From assembly GCA_947631645.1 (NCBI GenBank), contig CANRMD010000002.1, positions 1 through 64,000 of the forward strand: DNA of 64,000 bases, written 5' to 3'. The notes under the pieces are model-generated. The model worked only from the letters and a program-made list of their open reading frames with translations. It did no database searches and had not been told where the DNA came from. This stretch comes from Candidatus Gastranaerophilales bacterium (GTDB lineage Bacteria; Cyanobacteriota; Vampirovibrionia; Gastranaerophilales; Gastranaerophilaceae). Of this stretch, positions 34,410 through 44,486 are shown piece after piece; position 1 is the first letter of the stretch; each line of letters opens with the position of its first letter. The position numbers and the translations under genes are program-made.

Positions 34410-35504
34410 TTAACTTATAAATTTGCCGATAACCATTATATCGTTTTTTAGTTTTTTAGTCGATAGGAAAATTAAATTGTTACATTCCGCAATTTGACTC
34501 CTTACACAGCCTTGTGAAAAACTTGCGGCATCTTTATCTGAAAGTATTTTGGGTGCTATAAATTGTATTAATTTATCTGCTGATTTTGATTGAATTATTG
34601 AATTATTTATTTTTGCACCCGCTTCAACAAGTATTGATCTTATTCCCTCTTGATATATAAGTTCTATTGCTTTATTTATGTCAATCTGCCCTTGCAATTG
34701 GGGGCATCTTATAATCTTTACATTTGAAGGATATCTGCTTTCTTTTTGTTTTGAGGTTTTTTCCGATGTTATTATAATAACTTTAGTACCGTCATTATCA
34801 TATATTTTACTCATCGGGTCGGTTTTTAAATTGGTATCAAGAACTATTCTTACGGGATTTCTTCCTCCCCTGATACGGCAAGTCATAGTAGGATTATCTT
34901 TTATAACTGTGTTAGAACCTGTTAAAATGGCATCGTACTTATTCCTTAACTTGTGTACTTCTTTTCTTGAGGTTTCATCGGTTATCCATTTTGAATTGCC
35001 GTCTCTTGTTGCGGTTTTACCGTCCAGAGTTGTTGCCGTTTTAATTGTTATAAAAGGTTTTGAATAGAGTTGATTTTTAATAAATATTTCATTTAATTCT
35101 TTACATTCATCTTCTAAAATACCTGTTATAACCTCAATACCCGCATCATGAAGTTTTTTTATGCCATTCCCCGATACAATAGGGTTTGGGTCAACCATGC
35201 CTATTATAACCCGTTTTATTCCCTTTTCAATAATAAAATCAGCACAAGGCGGAGTTTTTCCGAAATGCGAGCATGGCTCTAAATTTACTATTATTGATTT
35301 TCCTTTTAAATCTTCTTTTGCCGATAATATCGCATTACGCTCGGCATGGTTTTGTCCGTAGCGTTCATGCCTGCCTTGAGCAATTATTCTGAAATTATCA
35401 TCAAATATTATTGCACCGACTAACGGATTAGGACTGACATGCCCCTCACTTTTTTTTGCAAGAGCTATACATTTTCGCATCAACCGTTCGTATTGTCTTT
35501 GCAT
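34410..35504 (-). CDS. ribD: Bifunctional riboflavin deaminase-reductase RibD
   Basis: RibD carries out the second and third steps of riboflavin synthesis. The N-terminal deaminase has SPNPLVGAIIF, zinc ligands in HAERNAI, and EPCSHFGKTPPCADFI. The C-terminal reductase begins near residue 150 (KPFITIKTATTLDGKTAT) and ends with an NADPH-binding fold. The length of 364 is normal. No other rib genes are in the window. Its start overlaps the end of the upstream unknown gene by 25 bases, so translation is coupled. Confidence 0.95.
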   Translation of the reverse strand: MQRQYERLMRKCIALAKKSEGHVSPNPLVGAIIFDDNFRIIAQGRHERYGQNHAERNAILSAKEDLKGKSIIVNLEPCSHFGKTPPCADFIIEKGIKRVIIGMVDPNPIVSGNGIKKLHDAGIEVITGILEDECKELNEIFIKNQLYSKPFITIKTATTLDGKTATRDGNSKWITDETSRKEVHKLRNKYDAILTGSNTVIKDNPTMTCRIRGGRNPVRIVLDTNLKTDPMSKIYDNDGTKVIIITSEKTSKQKESRYPSNVKIIRCPQLQGQIDINKAIELIYQEGIRSILVEAGAKINNSIIQSKSADKLIQFIAPKILSDKDAASFSQGCVRSQIAECNNLIFLSTKKLKNDIMVIGKFIS

Positions 35505-36106
35505 TTTTCAACCTTTTTATAAAAAGCATCCGTAATTATTTGAGAATATTTTCCTTTTTCGTTAAATGATATAACTATTAAATTCTTTCCGTTTTCAAGC
35601 TCAGCTACACCTATAATACCTTCAATATCTTTCATTGGTAAATTAGAAATTGAAGCAGAAATTTTTACATACGGTATTTCCTGATTTATACCCTCCAAAT
35701 TACCATGTTTTTCTACCTTAAGAGTATCAAATTTAACCACTTTATGCTTATATTTTGCTCTTATTTCATCAATTTTTTGCTGAATATCTTTACTGTTAAT
35801 ATCTTTTTTTGTAAGGATGTCACCATCTTTTGGCTCAATCATAACCATCTTTTGACCCGTAGCATTATGATCTGCCATAATCATTCTGTTTTTAAGAATT
35901 TTTAAATTCTTATCAATACTGTATTCATCATCTATTTGTGATAAATCAATAACATCTTTTGTTTTATCAAGCATCTGTTCTTGAGAAGGGTTTTTATATT
36001 CATCAAGTTTATCCTTTAAATAATCAATTGCCCCGAGATGTACAAGACCGAAAAATACCAAAACCGCAATAATTAACTTTATAATAAAACTAAGACAACC
36101 TTTCAT
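35480..36106 (-). CDS. Membrane-anchored protein of unknown function
   Basis: I take ATG at 36106, five bases behind AAAGGAG, as the start. The longer form from 36196 adds 30 residues that overlap the mutS promoter region. The protein has one N-terminal membrane helix (about residues 8-25) and a soluble part of about 180 residues with helices and strands but no motif I recognise. It precedes ribD on the same strand and overlaps it by 25 bases, and is divergent from mutS. A periplasmic location is likely from the membrane helix. Confidence 0.6.
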   Translation of the reverse strand: MKGCLSFIIKLIIAVLVFFGLVHLGAIDYLKDKLDEYKNPSQEQMLDKTKDVIDLSQIDDEYSIDKNLKILKNRMIMADHNATGQKMVMIEPKDGDILTKKDINSKDIQQKIDEIRAKYKHKVVKFDTLKVEKHGNLEGINQEIPYVKISASISNLPMKDIEGIIGVAELENGKNLIVISFNEKGKYSQIITDAFYKKVEKCKDNTNG

Positions 36107-36176
36107 TAAAACTCCTTTACTAAAAATTGTGTTTTCGTTGAAATATACTAAAATTTGTAATACATTAAGTATAGCT

Positions 36177-38750
36177 ATGAAAAATGAAGAAATCAAGAAT
36201 ACAAACAGCAGCGATGTTGATTACAGCAAAGCAACTCCAATGTTCAGACAATTTTTGGACATAAAAAAGAAATACGGCAACATCGTTCTTTTATTCAGAT
36301 TGGGCGATTTTTACGAGGGCTTTTTTGAAGATGCCATATTGTTTTCAAAAGAACTCGGTTTAACATTGACTCATAAAAACGGCGGAGATATAGGTAAAGT
36401 GCCTATGGCGGGTATTCCCGTTAAATCATTAAACACTTATATACCAAAACTTTTAAATAAAAATTATAAAGTTGCTATATGTGAGCAAATGGAAAACCCC
36501 AAAGAAACAACCGATTTAGTTAAAAGAGATATAGTTAAAACAATTACTGCAGGCACTATAACGGAAATTAATCTGCTTGAGCCTACGGGAAATAACTATT
36601 TAGCTTCTGTTATTTGCCAAAATAACATCTACGGATTAGCTTATACGGATATATCCACAGGAGAATTTAAAATAACTCAGGGTTCTTTAGAAGAAATTTT
36701 ATCGGAACTTGCCAGAATTAAACCCTCTGAAATTCTAACTCCGATTAAAAAACAAAAAATATTACCGTTTCAGATAGTTCCGGATGAAAAAATCGACTTA
36801 CCTGATAAAATAACTTCTCTTTATCCTTGCACAAAAATGTGTTTATCTTCTTTTGATATAGATAATGCTCAAAGGAATATAAAAGAAATTTTTAAAGTAA
36901 CATCACTTGAAGCATTTGGTTTTAGTGAATATAAAACAGCTTTTATGGCAGCAGGTGCCGTAATTGATTATATTATTGAAACTCAAAAGGGCATTTTGCC
37001 AAAATTCGATGTTATTCAGCCATATTCGGTTTCAGATTTTGTTTCAATAGACGCAAATACAAGACGAAATCTTGAATTAGTTGAAACCTCCCGCGATAAA
37101 TCAAAATTCGGAAGTTTATATTGGGCAATTGATAAAGTTAAAACACCTATGGGTTCAAGACTTCTAAAATCATGGATAACTCAGCCCGTAAAAAACATTG
37201 AAGAAATTTCCAAACGTCAAAATGCGGTTGAAGAACTCATTAATATTACCGAAAACAGATTAAATCTTGCTTTTTTATTGGAAAAAGTATGCGATATTGA
37301 ACGACTCGGAGTAAAAATCAGCAACACAACAGCTAATCCGCGTGATTATCTCGCTTTAAGTGATACTTTCGCATTATTACCGGAATTGGGAAATATCTGT
37401 AATTCATTCCAAAGCGAATATTTGCGTTCATTATCAAGTAAAATGTCTGATTTGGTTGAATTCGGTTCCATAATTAAACGAACAATAAAAGAAGACGCCC
37501 CCGCGAATACAAAAGACGGCGGTTTTATTAACGATAATGTTAACAGCGATTTAGACTATTATAAAGATTTACTTTCGGGCGGTGAAGAATGGCTTAAAAA
37601 CTTTGAAGCTCAACAAAAAGAAATTACGGGGATTAAAAATCTCAGAGTAGGATACAATAAAAACTTCGGCTACTTTATTGAAATTACTAAATCTAATATT
37701 AATCAAGTTCCGTTAAATTACATCAGAAAGCAAACCTTAACAAATGTTGAAAGATTTATGACGGAAGAATTGAAAAAACACGAGAATGACGTATATTCCG
37801 CTCAATACAAATCTGTTGAACTTGAACAAAAAATCTTCAATGATATGAGTGAATATGCAAAAGAATTTGTTGATTTAATTAAAGAAACCGCTCATTTTAT
37901 AGCAAGACTTGACGTTCTTTTATCTTTTGCATTAACGGCAATAGAATCTAATTACGTAAAACCTGAGGTTGTTGACTCTCAAGAGTTATACATAAAAGAC
38001 GGCAGACATCCCGTTGTAGAGAAAATTCTGCCCATGGGTCAATATGTTCCCAATGATTTAAAGCTTATAGCTGATATTCATAATTATGAAGACACTCAGT
38101 TTATGATACTTACAGGTCCGAATATGGCGGGAAAATCTACCTATATGAGGCAAAATGCTCTAATAGTTCTTTTGGCTCAAATCGGCTCTTTTGTACCGGC
38201 TTCTTATGCAAGAATTGGTATCGTGGACAAAATATTTACAAGAGTAGGTGCGGTTGATGATTTGTCGTTAGGTCAATCAACTTTTATGGTAGAGATGAAT
38301 GAAACAGCTTATATTTTAAACTCTGCTACCGAAAAAAGTCTTATTCTTCTTGACGAAATAGGAAGAGGTACATCAACTTATGACGGAGTCGCCATTGCTT
38401 GGTCGGTTGCAGAATACATTGCTACAAAAATTAAAGCAAGAACTATTTTTGCAACTCACTACCACGAATTAAATGTTATGCCTAAAACCATTGAACAGAT
38501 TAAAAATTATAGAATTACACTTTCTGAAGAAAACGGTCAAATTCAATTTTTAAGAAAAGTTGTAGAAGGTTCAGCCAGCAAAAGTTACGGTATCCAAGTT
38601 GCTAAAATGGCAGGATTGCCTGATTGTGTTGTTTCTAAAGCTCAAAATCTCATGAACAAAATGCAGAAAAATTACTCTAAAGACTTATCAGGGAAAAAAT
38701 CCAAATCTAACATGCCTGATGTTCCGCAATTAACTTTATCTTTTGATTAG
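36177..38750 (+). CDS. mutS: DNA mismatch repair protein MutS
   Basis: MutS recognises mismatches and starts repair. The mismatch-contact motif is FYE in LGDFYEGFF. The ATPase has Walker A GPNMAGKST, DEIGRGTSTYDG and the ATHYHEL motif near the end. The length of 857 is normal for MutS1. ATG at 36177 is preferred. A GTG at 36129 would add 16 unconserved residues. MutS loss would raise slippage at homopolymers, so the intact gene is relevant to the poly-G tract at 9707-9715. Confidence 0.96.
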   Translation: MKNEEIKNTNSSDVDYSKATPMFRQFLDIKKKYGNIVLLFRLGDFYEGFFEDAILFSKELGLTLTHKNGGDIGKVPMAGIPVKSLNTYIPKLLNKNYKVAICEQMENPKETTDLVKRDIVKTITAGTITEINLLEPTGNNYLASVICQNNIYGLAYTDISTGEFKITQGSLEEILSELARIKPSEILTPIKKQKILPFQIVPDEKIDLPDKITSLYPCTKMCLSSFDIDNAQRNIKEIFKVTSLEAFGFSEYKTAFMAAGAVIDYIIETQKGILPKFDVIQPYSVSDFVSIDANTRRNLELVETSRDKSKFGSLYWAIDKVKTPMGSRLLKSWITQPVKNIEEISKRQNAVEELINITENRLNLAFLLEKVCDIERLGVKISNTTANPRDYLALSDTFALLPELGNICNSFQSEYLRSLSSKMSDLVEFGSIIKRTIKEDAPANTKDGGFINDNVNSDLDYYKDLLSGGEEWLKNFEAQQKEITGIKNLRVGYNKNFGYFIEITKSNINQVPLNYIRKQTLTNVERFMTEELKKHENDVYSAQYKSVELEQKIFNDMSEYAKEFVDLIKETAHFIARLDVLLSFALTAIESNYVKPEVVDSQELYIKDGRHPVVEKILPMGQYVPNDLKLIADIHNYEDTQFMILTGPNMAGKSTYMRQNALIVLLAQIGSFVPASYARIGIVDKIFTRVGAVDDLSLGQSTFMVEMNETAYILNSATEKSLILLDEIGRGTSTYDGVAIAWSVAEYIATKIKARTIFATHYHELNVMPKTIEQIKNYRITLSEENGQIQFLRKVVEGSASKSYGIQVAKMAGLPDCVVSKAQNLMNKMQKNYSKDLSGKKSKSNMPDVPQLTLSFD

Positions 38751-38758
38751 AGGTTTTT

Positions 38759-40228
38759 ATGATTAATTTTTTTAAAACGGATAAAGTATTAATCTTTCTT
38801 TTGATTATTGTATTTCTTGGTATACTTCCGTTTTTCTTTTTACATCAGGGCTTGCTGCTTATAGATACGGGAAGAGAGTTCTATATCCCATCACAAATGT
38901 TAAAAGGTGAAATTCTTTATAAAGATATTTTTAATATCTACGGAGCTTTATCTTATCAAATAAATGCGGGGTTATTTTATATTTTCGGGCAGAAAATTAA
39001 CACACTTTATTTTGCGGGAATTTTTAATTCGCTTTTAATCGTAATAACAATTTATTTTCTTGCAAGAGAGTTTCTAAATAAATCGTTGTCTTTTTTATTT
39101 TCGCTTTTAATAATATTTGCTCTTGTTTTTAATACTTTTTTATATAACTCCAATTTAACATACTGTTTTGCAATAGTTTATGCTTTGTCATCATTTTTAT
39201 TGTCGCTATTGTTCCTTATAAAATACATAAAAACCGAAAATAAAATAATGGCGTATCTTGCCTGTTTTTTTGCGGGCATCAGTATAGCAAACAAATATGA
39301 ATTTATATTTTATCCGTTAATTATTGTTTATGCACTTGCTTTCGTAAAGCCTATAGGTTTAAAAGGGGTTATAATATCTATAATTGCGTTCTTTTTCACT
39401 CCTTGTTTAAGTTTCTTTTCTTTAGGTCTGAATTTTAATGAAATAAAAGAAAGTCTCGGACTTATTTATAATTTAATCTCCGCACCGACTTTGAAACTTT
39501 TTTTTGCTAAATTCAGAATGTTTTTTGATAACCCTTTATTTGCAATTTTTGGAATTTTACCTATTTTGAATATAATTTTAACCGTAATAAAATTCAAAAA
39601 AATATACTCAGATAAAGCCTTATTCATTTTTTTAGCCGCAACAATTACGGCAAGTACAAAATCAATATTATTTTTAAATGTAACCAATATGGGAATATTT
39701 ATTTTCCCGTTTGTAGCACTTGCAAGTGTTATACTTTTAAACAAAATAAAATATATTAATATAATACTTTGTGCTTGTATTTTACTTTTTATGGCAGAAG
39801 ATTTCAGTTCACTTCAATATAAAAATTATGAACTTAAAACACAAAAAGGAGTTATTTACACCTTTAAAAAGGATGGAGAACCTATAAAATATGTTTCTGA
39901 TTTTATTGTTAATACAACAAAACAGGAAGATAAAGTCATAATCATGCCCGAGGGGGTAATAATTAACTTTTTAACAGACAGAAAAAGTGATAATTTTTAC
40001 TATAATTTAAGCCCCTTATTTTATGATGATGTTTTCGGTGAAAAAAGAATTTTATCTCATTTTGAAGAAAATAAACCCGAATATTTTATATTTTTACCCA
40101 TAGATAACATAGAATACGGCAAAAGTTTTTTTGGAATTGACTATGCTCAAAATTTTTATGAGATGATAAATAAAAATTATGACAAAATTGAAGAACAAAA
40201 CGGAATAAAAATATTTAGGAAGAAATAA
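38759..40228 (+). CDS. Polytopic membrane protein, GT-C glycosyltransferase-like
   Basis: About eleven hydrophobic segments run through 489 residues. The first external loop contains DTGREFYIPSQML, in the position where ArnT/PMT-type glycosyltransferases carry a catalytic acidic residue. A soluble region of about 120 residues closes the protein. The family transfers sugars from polyprenyl-phosphate donors. The match is by topology and one motif only, so a different membrane role is possible. It lies eight bases behind mutS and two bases before rimO, and all three are probably co-transcribed. Confidence 0.65.
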   Translation: MINFFKTDKVLIFLLIIVFLGILPFFFLHQGLLLIDTGREFYIPSQMLKGEILYKDIFNIYGALSYQINAGLFYIFGQKINTLYFAGIFNSLLIVITIYFLAREFLNKSLSFLFSLLIIFALVFNTFLYNSNLTYCFAIVYALSSFLLSLLFLIKYIKTENKIMAYLACFFAGISIANKYEFIFYPLIIVYALAFVKPIGLKGVIISIIAFFFTPCLSFFSLGLNFNEIKESLGLIYNLISAPTLKLFFAKFRMFFDNPLFAIFGILPILNIILTVIKFKKIYSDKALFIFLAATITASTKSILFLNVTNMGIFIFPFVALASVILLNKIKYINIILCACILLFMAEDFSSLQYKNYELKTQKGVIYTFKKDGEPIKYVSDFIVNTTKQEDKVIIMPEGVIINFLTDRKSDNFYYNLSPLFYDDVFGEKRILSHFEENKPEYFIFLPIDNIEYGKSFFGIDYAQNFYEMINKNYDKIEEQNGIKIFRKK

Positions 40229-40229
40229 T

Positions 40230-41534
40230 ATGAGGCAGATAGCTTTAATAAACCACGGATGTGCAAAAAATTTGGTAGACTCTGAATTGATGCTGGGGAA
40301 ATTAATAAAAGATGGGTATAAAATTACGCTTGATGAAACAAAAGCGGATATTGTTATTATAAATACCTGTTCTTTTATTCACGATGCAGAAAAAGAATCC
40401 GTAAAATCAATATTTGATATGATACAAGCAGGTAAAAAAATTATAATAACAGGCTGTTTACCTCAAAAATATAAAAAAGAATTAAAAGAACTTATTCCAG
40501 AAGCAGCAGCATTTATAGGGACTTCGGATATAAATAAAATATCTGAAGTTATAAAAAAGATTACAAAAGACAAAAAAACAATATATGAAGTTAATGAAAC
40601 TGTGCAATACAATTATCCCGAAGATATAACACGCCAGCAAATAACAGTCGGGGCAAGCTCTTATGTAAAAATTGCTGACGGATGCGATTTTAATTGCGGA
40701 TATTGTATTATTCCTCAATTAAGAGGTCCTTATAAATCAAGAAAAATAGAAAATATAGTATCTGAAGTTAAAGAACTTGCAAAAAAAGGTGTGTCGGAAG
40801 TTGTTTTAATCGCTCAAGATACTACAAGCTACGGTAAAGATATATATGGAAAACCATCACTTGAAAAACTCTTAATTGAATTAAATAAAATTGAAAATCT
40901 TAATTGGATAAGAATTATGTACACTTATCCGTCATTACTTACTGATGACTTATTAAAAACAATTAATTCATTAGAAAAAGTTGTTAAATATATTGATGTA
41001 CCACTTCAGCACGTAAGTCAAAATATGCTTAAAGCAATGAACAGACCTCTTATTGATAACAAAGCTTTAATAAAAAAAATAAGAAAACTTATACCAAATG
41101 CAGCAATAAGAACAACATTTATAACAGGTTATCCGACAGAAACCGAAGAAGATTTTAATGAACTTTATAACTTTATTAAAGAAATGAAAATAGACAGACT
41201 TGGTGTTTTTGAATTTTCAAAAGAAAAAAATACAAAAGCATACAGCCTAAAACCACAAATAAGTGCAAAAATAAAAAAACAAAGAAAAAAAATACTGATG
41301 GAGCTTCAACAGCAAATATCAAAAGAAATAAACTCAAAACTTATAGGGAAAAAAATTGACTGTATTGTTGAAACAATACAAGAAACAGGAATTGTAACAG
41401 CACGTTCATATAAAGATGCACCGGAAGTAGACGGATTAGTTTATATTAATACAACAACTCCTGTCATTCCGGGTGACATTATCACCGTTAAAATAACAGG
41501 AGCTGTTGAATATGATTTAATTGCTAATTACTAA
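40230..41534 (+). CDS. rimO: Ribosomal protein S12 methylthiotransferase RimO
   Basis: RimO attaches a methylthio group to an Asp of ribosomal protein S12. The N-terminal cluster domain uses C11, C47 and C76 (NHGCAKNLVDSE). The radical SAM cluster is C152, C156 and C159 in GCDFNCGYC, followed by RGPYKSR. A TRAM domain closes the protein. The start follows the previous stop by one base. The KNLVDSE pattern separates it from MiaB and MtaB. It ends in a four-base overlap with the convergent metalloprotease gene. Confidence 0.95.
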   Translation: MRQIALINHGCAKNLVDSELMLGKLIKDGYKITLDETKADIVIINTCSFIHDAEKESVKSIFDMIQAGKKIIITGCLPQKYKKELKELIPEAAAFIGTSDINKISEVIKKITKDKKTIYEVNETVQYNYPEDITRQQITVGASSYVKIADGCDFNCGYCIIPQLRGPYKSRKIENIVSEVKELAKKGVSEVVLIAQDTTSYGKDIYGKPSLEKLLIELNKIENLNWIRIMYTYPSLLTDDLLKTINSLEKVVKYIDVPLQHVSQNMLKAMNRPLIDNKALIKKIRKLIPNAAIRTTFITGYPTETEEDFNELYNFIKEMKIDRLGVFEFSKEKNTKAYSLKPQISAKIKKQRKKILMELQQQISKEINSKLIGKKIDCIVETIQETGIVTARSYKDAPEVDGLVYINTTTPVIPGDIITVKITGAVEYDLIANY

Positions 41535-43069
41535 AAAGCATTCTTTTTATTTTTAGCCTTGTATTTAAGAACCCTTCTGTCCCTTATAGCTTTTGGATTT
41601 CTCTTGATAAGATTTTCAATTGTTTCTTTTTCAAGTTTTCTTTCTTTTTGAATATGGTAAACTTCCGCTAATTTAAGAGCTATTTCAATATTATCAGGAT
41701 ATGTTCTGGATAAAATATTTAATTTTTCCTGAGCAATACTTAATCTGCCTAATCTTACATCAATAAATGTTTCAAGAATTTGTGTATCTAAATCATCATT
41801 AAGCATTTTAGCAAGATTTAAGTTCTTTTCGGCAGTTTTATATTCTTTTAATTTATAGTAATTTACGGCCATATTATAAAGTACAACGAATTGATTTCTA
41901 TAGTCATTTTTAACTAAAGGCAACGCTTGATTTAAAATGTAATTTGAACGTGCAAACTGATTTCTCATACCAAAGTTAATAGCTAAATCAACCCAAGCAA
42001 CAATATCATTACCATTAGCTCTTAATTGAGAAATTAAACGTTGTGTTTCAAGTTCAAAGTTTTCACCCGGATAAGCAGTAAATATTTCATGGAATAAAAG
42101 TTTACCATAATCAGATTGAGCTATAGGAGTATTAATTACATCAGGGATTAACCTGTATAATAACATTACAGTATTAGCATCTCTGTTAGTAATATTTTTT
42201 CTTTCATTAGGAACATTAACAGTATCACCTGTATAATACATAACATCTTTTTCGTCAGCACTATGACCGCCAAGTCCCAAGGCATGACCTGTTTCATGTA
42301 CAACTAAATTATAAACTTTATCCGGCGGAAAGGGAACTCCGTTAGAATCTGCTTTCTTAATATATACATCCATTTTTTGAAGTACATTATCTTTATAAGC
42401 AGGAACCGTTTTTCCAAGTTTATTAGGATCAAATTCATCTTTTAATGAAATATCATTTGTAAATCTTATATTAATATTTGTAGAACTGTCAACATTTGTT
42501 TCTTGAAATCTTATTGTACCATTTGTAGCACCTTGCCAAGAATAAACAGCATCTTTAACAGCATTAATTGATTCAGGAGGTACACTTGAATCAGCTGATA
42601 TTGAAAATGTTATCGGTTTTGAATTATTCCATCTGATTAATACATCATCAAATAAAATATTATCAGCATAGTTTGGTCCGATTTGATTTTCTAAATCTCT
42701 TCTCATATTCATTAATACATTATCAGCAAGTTCACTTGCTTCATCGCAATCCTCAAGTTGTGAAATCTCATATAATGCTTTTTGAGTTTCATAAGTAGGA
42801 GGCATTTTTGATAAAGCCAAAGCTTGATAATATATAGGTTCTGAATCATAAGGTTTTGCATTTGCAACATTTACAAATGTTTTCAAAGCTTTTTCATATT
42901 GTCCGGCATCTAAATATTTTTTACCTTGATTAAACATAAAATCAGGTACCATATTTCTTAAAAAATAGAATACACCCATAATTAATAACAGAACTATAAC
43001 GAATATCAATATTGATGTTTTTAAACTTCGTTTCTGTTCTTTTCTGTGCGAATCAGTTGTTTGTGCCAT
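41531..43069 (-). CDS. Membrane-anchored TPR protein with matrixin-like metalloprotease domain
   Basis: A basic cytoplasmic start is followed by a membrane helix (about residues 19-36). TPR-like helices come next (about 48-110), then a metzincin-type protease domain (about 140-300) and further TPR repeats to residue 500. The zinc motif is HETGHALGLGGH (258-269), with H258, E259 and H262. The third His sits one residue later than in the canonical HExxHxxGxxH. The Met-turn is VMYYT (276-280). The protease is probably outside the cytoplasm. The combination of TPR arms around a protease suggests a bound partner. Substrate unknown. Confidence 0.75.
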   Translation of the reverse strand: MAQTTDSHRKEQKRSLKTSILIFVIVLLLIMGVFYFLRNMVPDFMFNQGKKYLDAGQYEKALKTFVNVANAKPYDSEPIYYQALALSKMPPTYETQKALYEISQLEDCDEASELADNVLMNMRRDLENQIGPNYADNILFDDVLIRWNNSKPITFSISADSSVPPESINAVKDAVYSWQGATNGTIRFQETNVDSSTNINIRFTNDISLKDEFDPNKLGKTVPAYKDNVLQKMDVYIKKADSNGVPFPPDKVYNLVVHETGHALGLGGHSADEKDVMYYTGDTVNVPNERKNITNRDANTVMLLYRLIPDVINTPIAQSDYGKLLFHEIFTAYPGENFELETQRLISQLRANGNDIVAWVDLAINFGMRNQFARSNYILNQALPLVKNDYRNQFVVLYNMAVNYYKLKEYKTAEKNLNLAKMLNDDLDTQILETFIDVRLGRLSIAQEKLNILSRTYPDNIEIALKLAEVYHIQKERKLEKETIENLIKRNPKAIRDRRVLKYKAKNKKNAF

Positions 43070-43084
43070 ATACTCTCCTTTTTA

Positions 43085-43600
43085 TTATTTATTTAATTCC
43101 AATAGTTCCGATAATTTTTTTGTTTCAAGTTTTGATAAAATTTCTGAGTTACTTTTTATTTTAAAATATTCTGCAAATTTTGGCGTAGTTTTTAAGTTAT
43201 ATGAACGTCCGTTTTTATCTTTTTTTCTGCTTATTAAACCTTTATCTACCAACTCTTGTACATGATCGTATGCACTTGAACCTCTTAATTCTTTTAATTC
43301 CGATTGTCTTATAGGCTCTTTTAATGCAATTACCGTAAGGGTTTTTAGTACAGCATTTGTTATATCTACAGGACAAAGTTTCTCAACAATATCCATGTAT
43401 TCTTCCTTAACTTGTATAATATACCCGTTTTCGTCATCAATTTCAAGAGCTCCGTCACGTGAAGAATAGTCCATAATTAAGTCAAGCATTGCTGTTTCAA
43501 CTTCTTGTTCATCAGTTTCTAAAATTTCTGAAATATCTTTTAAACTGACCGCTTTACCAGTTACAAACAATACAGCTTCTATTCTTGATTTTAAATCCAT
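43085..43600 (-). CDS. scpB: Segregation and condensation protein ScpB
   Basis: ScpB is the kleisin-bound winged-helix subunit of the SMC condensin. Two winged helices are visible (about residues 1-75 and 85-150, SYDHVQELVDKGLISRKKDKNGR). The 171-residue length is normal, and the start lies nine bases behind scpA. It belongs to the smc-scpA-scpB operon, which is unusual only in being complete and in order. Confidence 0.93.
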   Translation of the reverse strand: MDLKSRIEAVLFVTGKAVSLKDISEILETDEQEVETAMLDLIMDYSSRDGALEIDDENGYIIQVKEEYMDIVEKLCPVDITNAVLKTLTVIALKEPIRQSELKELRGSSAYDHVQELVDKGLISRKKDKNGRSYNLKTTPKFAEYFKIKSNSEILSKLETKKLSELLELNK

Positions 43601-43609
43601 ATTCTGCCT

Positions 43610-44482
43610 CTATGCCGTTTGTTCTTCCGTTTCTTTAACCGGAGCTTTCCCTTTCACAACGTACAAATCAGAATAAAATTCTTCTTGCTCCAAATCAAAT
43701 TCACTCTCTGCCGTCAAAAATAAAAGTGCAATATATGCAGATATTTTATCCAGACCTAAAAGAGTTAAAGTATTTAATTCAACTTTTTCTTCTTTTTCAA
43801 AGATTTGTATTAAGTTTTCATGCAAAATTTTGATTGAACTTTCTATGTATTCTTCGTGGGCAAGATTAATAATATCATCCGCACTCATATTTGCATAATT
43901 ACGGACTCTTCTTTTTGCCCGTTCCAAAGAATTTTTTATTGCTTGTTTTTTATCAAGCTGTTCATAAAACTCTAATTGTCTTATTAAATCTTTTAAAGTT
44001 ACTATTCTGTTTCTGTTAAGTTTAACACTGGTTCTTCTTTGGATAATATCTTCAATAGGAATAACGTTATCAGGGTAATAATCCTGATAATAAAGCTCAT
44101 CGGAAAATCTTGAATCATCAGAGTCATCATATTCGGGATTAACTTCTTCATGTACTTCAAACTGCATAGGGTCAAGTCCTACAAGAACATTAGATTTGAG
44201 TTTTAAAAGAACTGCAAGAAAAAATAAAGCTCTCCCGCTCAAACGTAAATTATTAGATTTACTTTCAGCAATATGAAGCATGTACTTATCTGCAATATCA
44301 GCTATATCAATATTCCAAGGGTCAATTTTACCTTGTTTTGCCATCTGAACCAAAACTTCAATCCCGTCAAGTTCTTCAACAGGACTATCTAAAATCGAGT
44401 CAGGAGTGAACCCTAAATCTTTTTCATAAGATTTAGTTGATGATTGTATATAGAAGTTATTTGTATCCTTTGGATTTAACAT
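43610..44482 (-). CDS. scpA: Segregation and condensation protein ScpA
   Basis: ScpA is the kleisin that links SMC heads. The N-terminal part has LDGIEVLVQMAKQGKIDPWNIDIADI, and the C-terminal winged helix has TLLGLDKISAYIALLFLTAESEFDLEQEEFYSDLYV. A middle acidic insert contains a stretch of Asp/Ser/Tyr. The length of 290 is slightly long. It lies four bases behind smc and is part of the same transcript. Confidence 0.92.
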   Translation of the reverse strand: MLNPKDTNNFYIQSSTKSYEKDLGFTPDSILDSPVEELDGIEVLVQMAKQGKIDPWNIDIADIADKYMLHIAESKSNNLRLSGRALFFLAVLLKLKSNVLVGLDPMQFEVHEEVNPEYDDSDDSRFSDELYYQDYYPDNVIPIEDIIQRRTSVKLNRNRIVTLKDLIRQLEFYEQLDKKQAIKNSLERAKRRVRNYANMSADDIINLAHEEYIESSIKILHENLIQIFEKEEKVELNTLTLLGLDKISAYIALLFLTAESEFDLEQEEFYSDLYVVKGKAPVKETEEQTA

Positions 44483-44486
44483 TTAA

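Noticed and set aside
34678-35067. Open frame of 129 codons antisense to ribD
   Set aside because: RibD is unmistakable on the other strand. The antisense frame has a hydrophobic composition expected from the reverse of its codons and no start signal.
36129-36176. Longer mutS start at GTG
   Set aside because: The extra 16 residues are not MutS-like and lie in the divergent promoter region.
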